Source of the DNA: Neckera pumila
Taxonomy: Eukaryota; Streptophyta; Bryopsida; Hypnales; Neckeraceae
Length of the DNA stretch: 64,000 nt
Assembly: GCA_963969595.1 (NCBI GenBank)
Contig: OZ018414.1
Location: 17,095,660 to 17,159,659, forward strand
Direction: 5' to 3'
Shown: positions 58,201 to 64,000 of the stretch, in pieces
Position numbering within the stretch: position 1 is the stretch's first letter
Layout of the letters: each line of letters starts with the position of its first letter
Notes under the pieces: model-generated
The model's input: the letters and a program-made list of their open reading frames with translations, nothing else
Told to the model about the DNA's origin: nothing
Databases searched by the model: none
Made by a program: the position numbers and the translations under genes

Positions 58201-58982
58201 TGTTAGATTAGATTTGAGAGAGAAGAGGATTCATGTGTACAAGTACATTATATTAATAAAGAGATTTGTGACCATACTTATAGTGCATGACTATCTAAGG
58301 GTTGCTCTACACCAAGAGGCCGGGCCAATTTGATGTGTCAGAGGCCAAGAATCCTGACTTCTGATTGGACAAAAGGCTAAAATTAGCCCCAATCCCTTTA
58401 CACCAAGAGGCCGTGCCAATTTGGTGGATTGAATATTTTATTCAAAAAAGACATGATCTGACATGGCCCAAGCTCGCTAAATTGGGTGCACTAAAAATGA
58501 GAGGCCAATTCTTGGCCTTGGGGCCAATGTCAGATTTTAATTAAAACAATCTTTTTAATAAAAAATTATTTTTTTCAACAAATCATTACCGTTGGATTTT
58601 GTGCAATCGGGCTCATAGGGATTTGGACCGACCTGTAGGTGTAAAGTGGCCTTGAAAATTTCAGCCCCTCTCTCTTTCTTTTGTAGGTTTTATTGCATTG
58701 GCCCGACTTCTTGGCCCGACTTCTTGGCCTTAAGGCCTTTACATATGGGAGAATTGGCCCTCGTTATAATCTTATTCTAATGGATTGTTGAGGCTGGCCT
58801 CCGATCCAAAAGGGGCTAAAATTTTGTGCAATTGGCTTGAAGGAGAATTAGCATGGCTTCTTGGTGTAAAGCGGCCCTAATATATGTCTTACAGAGAGTC
58901 ACAACTCTCCATTAGCTAAAAGTCACAGCTCTTTGTTAACTAGTATACTACAATATATTGTATGTACACAGTATGTCTAACA
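58201..58982. mobile_element. Probable solo LTR with nested MITE
   Basis: Starts TGTTAGATTAGATTTG and ends GTATGTCTAACA, that is TGTTAGA...TCTAACA, the short inverted ends typical of LTRs. A TATATTAATAAAGAG promoter-like phrase lies near 58250. The 5-bp flanks (GGACT and CTCCC) do not match, so the element may be half of a rearranged retrotransposon. About 579 bases of it are a nested MITE. Confidence 0.5.
58299..58877. mobile_element. PIF/Harbinger (Tourist)-type MITE, 579 bp
   Basis: Terminal inverted repeats GGGTTGCTCTACACCAAGAG and CTTCTTGGTGTAAAGCGGCCC, flanked by TAA on both sides (58296-58298 and 58878-58880), the TWA target of PIF/Harbinger. Noncoding; an internal copy of the terminus (TTTACACCAAGAGGCC near 58399) is present. 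Confidence 0.7.
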
Positions 58983-59153
58983 CTCCCACTAGTATATTAT
59001 GTTAATTTTCATCTATTTGGATGAAGGTCATAATACGTTCATCCAAAATGGTCTTTTCTCCAAACTAGGGTTTACAGTATCGTTCTTTTCTTGTAATTGT
59101 GCCGCATCGCAACTCTAGTTTTGTTTTCCCCACTCCAAGTCTTGCGAACATTG

Positions 59154-59255
59154 TGTTAGTCAATCAATTACCTTAGACTCGACAGCTACATTGTATAGAG
59201 TCACACCGTTCTGTAATATCAAACGGTATCTCTGTTTTTCATAAGAAAATCATGA
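59154..59255 (+). repeat. Truncated 5' LTR of the copia element
   Basis: About 100 bases matching the start of the right LTR (TGTTAGTCAATCAATTACC ... TTCATAAGAA) with a few transitions. Confidence 0.8.
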
Positions 59256-60544
59256 GCACACCATCGCTGAGTAGTGCTCTTTAGTTTCTCTTATTCATTG
59301 ACAATTACCCCCGGTTTACTCATGTATATTTCTTAAATAATTAAAAAATCCTCTACTTTGTCTTACTTCCAAACTCATAAAACATTAGTAGAAAATCAAC
59401 TTGACAAACACAAGATACTTATTCTCCGCTCGGATAATAGTGGCAAATTTACATCCAATAACTTTACAAATTTTGCCAAGACCATGGGATTCAACACCAC
59501 CTTACCAGTTTATATCATCTTGCTCAAAATGGAGTTTCTGAATGAAAGAACTGTACCTTAGTTGAAGCTGCACAATGTATGCTTTACATTGCTCAATTGA
59601 GCAAAAAATTTTGGGCAAAAGCCGTAGCCACTGCCTGCTATCTGCAAAATTGTTCTTATACTACCTCTTTACCTAATACAACTCCCTATGAACTTTAGAT
59701 AGGGCTACGACCTGATCTTACTGATCTACGAATTTTTGGTTGTCCGGCCTACACTCACGTTATGAAAGAGCACCGCAAGAAATTAGACTCTAAAGCTTCA
59801 AAAATGTATTTTTATCGGTTTTCATCAATTATTGGTACCAAGGGCTATTATTTATATAACCCAGACACCAAACTTGCTTTTACAAGTCGCGATGTTACTT
59901 TTTCTGAAGATTCCTTGTTGCTTGCTGGCGATTTTTCTTCACCTAGACAACTTATTTCACCTCCTGCTGATCTTGGTGGATTTTACTCCGTCCTTGATTC
60001 ACTTGATTCACCCATCAGGCCACCATCAGAAAATAACCCTAGTACAACTAGCACAACAATACCCAAAATTACAACAGTACCCAAGTTGTTGGATCCAGAT
60101 TCTAAATTGATCACTCTAAATTTAAAAGAGGTCCTACACTTTCCAAATTCCCTGCCTCAACCTACTTCCGAAGATCAACGGTCAACCTCGCAATCTTTAC
60201 TCTCAATCCATCAGTGCTCTCGATCATCACCGCCAATCCCAATTTAGTTTTCCTCCTCCAGTTAGGACTTCCGCACGTTTCAATAAAGGACAAAGACATA
60301 CTCCAAGGTTTTATGGTATGAAGCTGTACAGTTTTGGCTTCTTAGCTGAACTACCTAAACCTCTAATGGTCATTGAAGCCCTTTCCAGCAATCAATCTAA
60401 AGACTGGAAGCACGCTATGGACAACGAATACAATTCTCTTATTAATAATCAAATTTGGGATCTCATTGATCCACCACCAAATAGATCTATCATTAGCACC
60501 AAATGGATCTTTCGTCAAATTTATATTACGCAACTTGAGGGCTA

Positions 60545-61274
60545 GGTCGTTGCAAGAAACACCGGTCCATTTGAATTGTCACAAAGAGTTTGTGGAAGCT
60601 TTCTTTTGCAATAAATTTTGAAGCATAACTTGCATGAAGCTGAATTTTTTATTGGAGATGTCAGTCTTGAGGCTAATCATATCTCATATTTTTCAGAAAT
60701 TTTAAAAAATCATTCTATATTTAAATTTAAATTTAGCTAATTTGTCACGTTTTGCGATTTAGGGGTTTTGAGTAAAAAGGAGTACCCAAATTTAATAGTT
60801 TAGAGCTGAAATTTCTATGGTCTATTTGCATAGTAGGAACTCATGTTTCTACCAAGGGGCATTTAAAAATATTTTATTTTGTGTTGTCTACATCCATGCA
60901 AAGAGGGCTCTCTTGCGCGCACAGTTCTGAACATTTTAGATGACTTCAAGATTAATTTTTTGGTCAAATCTCTTCAACATGAAGTCTTTCCAAATGTTCT
61001 ATTTTTACTTTCTTTGAAAATTGTTTTTCCTATTTTTTACAAATTAAAACGTCAAAGTATGTATTTTCTTCAAAATTTCAGCTCACTCTTTTTTGTGAAT
61101 AACTTTTGACGTAGATTTTTTTTAGATCTGAAATTTTGGGAATATACTAATTTTAGTCTTTTACTAATTGTCCTTATTTTATATTGTTTTTAAAAATTCA
61201 TATGCAAAATCTCATGAGTACTCGAAAACAGGCCAAAATGGACCAAAAGTGGACAGCGTTTCTTGCAACGACCC
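60545..61274 (+). mobile_element. MITE of the GGGTNGTTGCAAGAAAC family, copy 4, inside copia
   Basis: Starts GGTCGTTGCAAGAAACACC and ends GCGTTTCTTGCAACGACCC. GGCTA flanks it on both sides (60540-60544 and 61275-61279), a 5-bp target duplication. Removing the element and one GGCTA restores the copia frame as QLEG-YIKLGSPHQVCQ, which fixes the boundaries. Interior matches copies 2 and 3. Confidence 0.88.
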
Positions 61275-61472
61275 GGCTATATTAAACTTGGCAGTCCACA
61301 TCAAGTATGCCAACTGCTCAAATCTCTCTATGGTTTGAAGCAGGCACCTCGTGTTTGGTACAAAACTTTTGACACATTCTTATTGAGTCAGGACTTCTTT
61401 AAATGTGCCTCGGATCCAAACGTTTATATTAAATGTTCCCATACTTCTATTCTGCTCGTGGGTTTGTCATTA

Positions 61473-61790
61473 CAGAAAATCTGGACTCTCCAGAGGGCTG
61501 TTTGGGAGAGTCCAGATTTTCAACGGGAGTGCAAATACAGGGAAAAAATAAAAATAAAAATAAAATTAAAATAAAAATAAAATTTTTTATTTTTTATTTT
61601 TTATTTTTTTTTGAAAAAAAAAATATTTTGTTTTAATCGGCAGTCCGACGGCAGTCCAACGGCAGTCCGACGGGGCACCTTGGCTGACTGCTCATCTTAC
61701 ACTGACTGTTGCAGCTTTTCGGCTAATTTTTTCTCTAATTGCACATTGGCACGCACCCCAACCAGCCCTGTAGTGAGTCCAGATTTTCTC
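61473..61790. mobile_element. Small TIR element inside copia
   Basis: AGAAAATCTGGACTC at 61474 is matched by GAGTCCAGATTTTCT ending at 61789. Inner GAGGGCTGTTTGGG pairs with the inverse of CCAACCAGCCCTG. TA lies on each side (61471-61472, 61791-61792), which could be a TA target duplication. A second CTGGACTCTCC/GGAGAGTCCAG hairpin sits at the left end, and A/T-rich AAAATAAAAATAAAA repeats follow. It splits the copia reverse transcriptase between LLVGL and DDLVI. Confidence 0.65.
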
Positions 61791-62953
61791 TAATGATATC
61801 GATGATCTAGTTATCATCTCCAACAATTTTCAATTTTTGACAGCTACAAAAGCAATATTTACTCAACATTTTTCCATGACGGATAACAATGAGACTGGAT
61901 ATATCCTTGGTATATAGATTTGACGGGATCGCTTATATAAGACCTTATTATTATCACAAGAAAAATATATCAATGATCTTTTAACTAAATTTCATATTGC
62001 AACTTCCCATTCTGTTGCCACGCATATCAAAGCTAGTATTCGATACTCATGCCACCAACCTGACAATCTTACCTCTCAGGAACAGCATCTTATGAACAAG
62101 ATCCCGTATAAACAGGCCATCAAAAGTCTGCAGTATTTTGTTACGTGTACTTGTTGGAATTTGGCATTTTCAGTCAATCATTTGGCCCAATTTATGCAGG
62201 ACCCCACTCCAATCCATTGGCTTGGCATCAAACGCATATTTTGATATCTGCATGGAACTTCAACGCAAGGACTCATCTATTCTAGTCCGACTTCAGCTTC
62301 GGCTTCTCTCCACCAGCTAAGTGGTTGGAGTGATGCTGATTGGGCAGGTGATCTTGATACCCGCCAGTCTACTTCGGGTTATATTTTTCAACTTGATTCG
62401 TCCTATCTTCTCTCCTAGCAGAGCCGAAAGCAAACTATTGTAGCTCTATCATCAACGGAAGCAGAATATATTGCCGCAGCTATTGCTATAAAAGAACTTC
62501 TCTGGCTTCAAGCTCTTCTCCAAGAACTTGATTACTCTCTCATTTTGCCAGGCACATTTTTCTGTGACAAACATCTCTGCATCACCTTAAGCGAGAATCC
62601 AAAGTTCCATGATCACTCTAAACATATTGACCTGCGATTCCATTTCCTCCGTGAGAAAGTCCAGGCTAAGATTTTAAAACTTCTATATACCTCCACCTCC
62701 ACCATGTGGGTTGACATTTTAATTAAGTCTCTTCCCAAAGCTAAGCATCATGCATGCATTCAAGGCCTTGCTGCTGCCACTTCTTTCGATCTGAAGTAAG
62801 AGGGCGACTAATCGAATATTACTTCTTTCTTAGAAGCTTCAGTCAGCTCTCAAGGGAGAGGGTGCTTACAAAGCTAAACATGTTCTTAGATTTTATACGT
62901 TACAACTCAAGTTAGCAATTTTACTATTTTTAGCTATGCAGCTGAAGGAGGCG

Positions 62954-63133
62954 TGTTAGTCAATCAATTACCTTAGATTCAACAGCTACGTTGTATAGAG
63001 TCACATTGTTCTGTAATATCAAATTGTATCTCTGTCCTTCATAAGAAGGCTTTGTGCTTTGTATTCGTATTCAATTATTGCTAATATAATATACTTCTTC
63101 AACTTCCTATCATCTTGCATTCTACACTCAACA
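62954..63133 (+). repeat. 3' LTR of the copia element
   Basis: 180 bases, TG...CA ends, followed by the CATTG duplication. The start matches the truncated 5' LTR. Confidence 0.8.
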
Positions 63134-63379
63134 CATTGGTCTGCCGTGAAGGTCCATCGTATTGAGATTGATGGTTCTGAAGTTGAGGAGTGTTGATTAG
63201 CTGTTGTAATAGAATGATTGTTCAATGCAATGCGGTTGCTACTTGGTGTAACGGAGAAGCAAGTGGATTGATCGTTGAAGGCGGTGGCTGCTTCTATTGG
63301 TGAATAATAGTCCATCCTTCAATTTGATTTCTTATAATCGTATTACCAAGAGTATAATGAAGATCACCTTCATTAGTCA

Positions 63380-64000
63380 TATCTAATTCCTTTTTTAATA
63401 TAGATTTGATATCTTGAATTAGAGTCAACTAGTTACTTACTAGTACGCAATCATCAACATAAACTGTAAGAATTATAAAACTGTGATCAATTCCTTTTTA
63501 ATATAAATGCTGGCATCTAATTCTAGTCTTTGAAAGTTGTAGAGTAAAGGGTATTGGTCTAAACGTTTATACTATGCCCTAGAAGACTATTTTAATCCAT
63601 ATAAGGATTTGCTCAATTTGCAAACTAGATTTGAATTTGAATTTGAAGGTATGGAAAAACCTTCAGGGATAGTCATATAAATTTCTTCTTCAATGAAACC
63701 ATTTAGGAAGGTAGTCTTAACATCTAGTTGATGGAGCTCAAAATTGTATTGAGTAGCAAGGGCTAATAATACTTTAATAGAATTAAGTTTAACTACAGGT
63801 AAAAAAGTTTCTATATAGTCAATACCTTGAATTTATGTAAAACATTATGCCACTAAACGTGCTTTGTATTTATCCAAAGATCCATGAGCTTTAGTTTTGA
63901 TCTTAAAAATCCACTTTGAAGTAACAGGTTTTCTATTTAATGGTAAGGGTGTAAGATTTGAAGGTTTTATTCTTTTCCAAAGAATCAAATTTAGCTTGTA
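63380..64000 (-). pseudogene. Second Ty1/copia reverse transcriptase relic (minus strand, partial)
   Basis: Read on the minus strand from 64000 downward: PVTSKWIFKIKTKAHGSLDK, YKARLVA, a stop, then IQGIDYIETFLPVVKL, IKVLLALATQYNFELHQLDV, KTTFLNGFIEEEIYMTIPEG, SKSLYGLK, stop, SSRA. These are the conserved fingers and palm blocks of copia reverse transcriptase, with at least four in-frame stops. It runs off the window edge. It is a different copia family from the 59154 element. Confidence 0.85.

Larger units (their letters stand above)
59154..63133 (+). mobile_element. Ty1/copia retrotransposon, internally deleted and twice interrupted
   Basis: The right LTR is 62954-63133 (TGTTAGTCAATCAATTACC to ...CTCAACA), preceded by the polypurine-like GAAGGAGGCG. 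The left LTR (from 59154) is only about 100 bases long before sequence switches to integrase, so the rest of the LTR, gag and protease are deleted. The 5-bp duplication CATTG flanks both ends (59149-59153 and 63134-63138). The coding relic, in order: integrase (FIDNYSRFTHVYF; NGVSERKN-like; FWAKAVATACYLQN; LRIFGCPAYTHV), linker, reverse transcriptase start (AMDNEYNSLINNQIWDLIDP, STKWIFR), LYGLKQAPRVWY, DDLVIISNN, and RNase H (GWSDADWAGDLDTRQSTSGY; ALSSTEAEYIAA; HIDLRFHFLRE). Many stops; inactive. Confidence 0.85.

Noticed and set aside
58201..58982. Complete LTR retrotransposon starting here
   Set aside because: No matching target duplication, primer-binding site or second LTR found; kept only as a probable solo LTR.

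Overview
The window looks like nuclear DNA from a land plant. It has intron-bearing genes, two U2 spliceosomal RNA genes with the plant-type upstream element plus TATA arrangement, Ty1/copia elements, MITEs, and plant-type proteins (DUF829 hydrolase, At4g10955-like lipase). It is AT-rich, gene-poor and full of old transposons. The presence of piggyBac-type and an unclassified TIR transposon makes a non-flowering plant (bryophyte, lycophyte or fern) my guess; this is inference only.

Layout. 0-7 kb is a gene cluster: minus-strand exons of an unrecognised gene, a plus-strand linker-histone-like protein (1155-1811), and a multi-exon minus-strand PHD-finger/AT-hook chromatin protein (3445-6605). 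7-22.8 kb is mostly AT-rich repeat DNA with several MITEs and fold-back elements, and one degenerate two-repeat gene at 16.0-16.9 kb. 23.8-26.1 kb holds an intact four-exon DUF829 (TMEM53-like) hydrolase gene. It is followed by U2 snRNA copy 1 (26831, plus). 27.1-33 kb holds a decayed piggyBac transposase. 33.16-40.22 kb is a 7-kb TIR-bounded element with a degenerate gene for a transposase-like protein I cannot assign to a named superfamily; a 951-bp CACTA-type element is nested in it. 40.3-47 kb is mainly relics. 47.3-49.06 kb is an intact single-exon lipase gene (minus). 50-55 kb is a MITE field with a very long inverted repeat. 55.65-56.6 kb is an inverted copy of the first U2 locus (U2 copy 2, minus). 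58-64 kb is nested LTR-retrotransposon DNA.

The likely functional content is the H1-like protein, the PHD-finger protein, the DUF829 protein, the lipase and the two U2 snRNAs. Only the PHD and H1-like genes share a theme (chromatin). The rest is transposon strata whose nesting order can be read directly: three insertions have recognisable target duplications, and in two of them removing the insert restores the host reading frame.

The best candidates for something undescribed are the 7-kb TIR element with its AT-hook-bearing DDE-like protein, a MITE family with 5-bp target duplications, and the inverted U2 duplication that carries a conserved unknown reading frame. All homology statements come from reading motifs; no database search was run.
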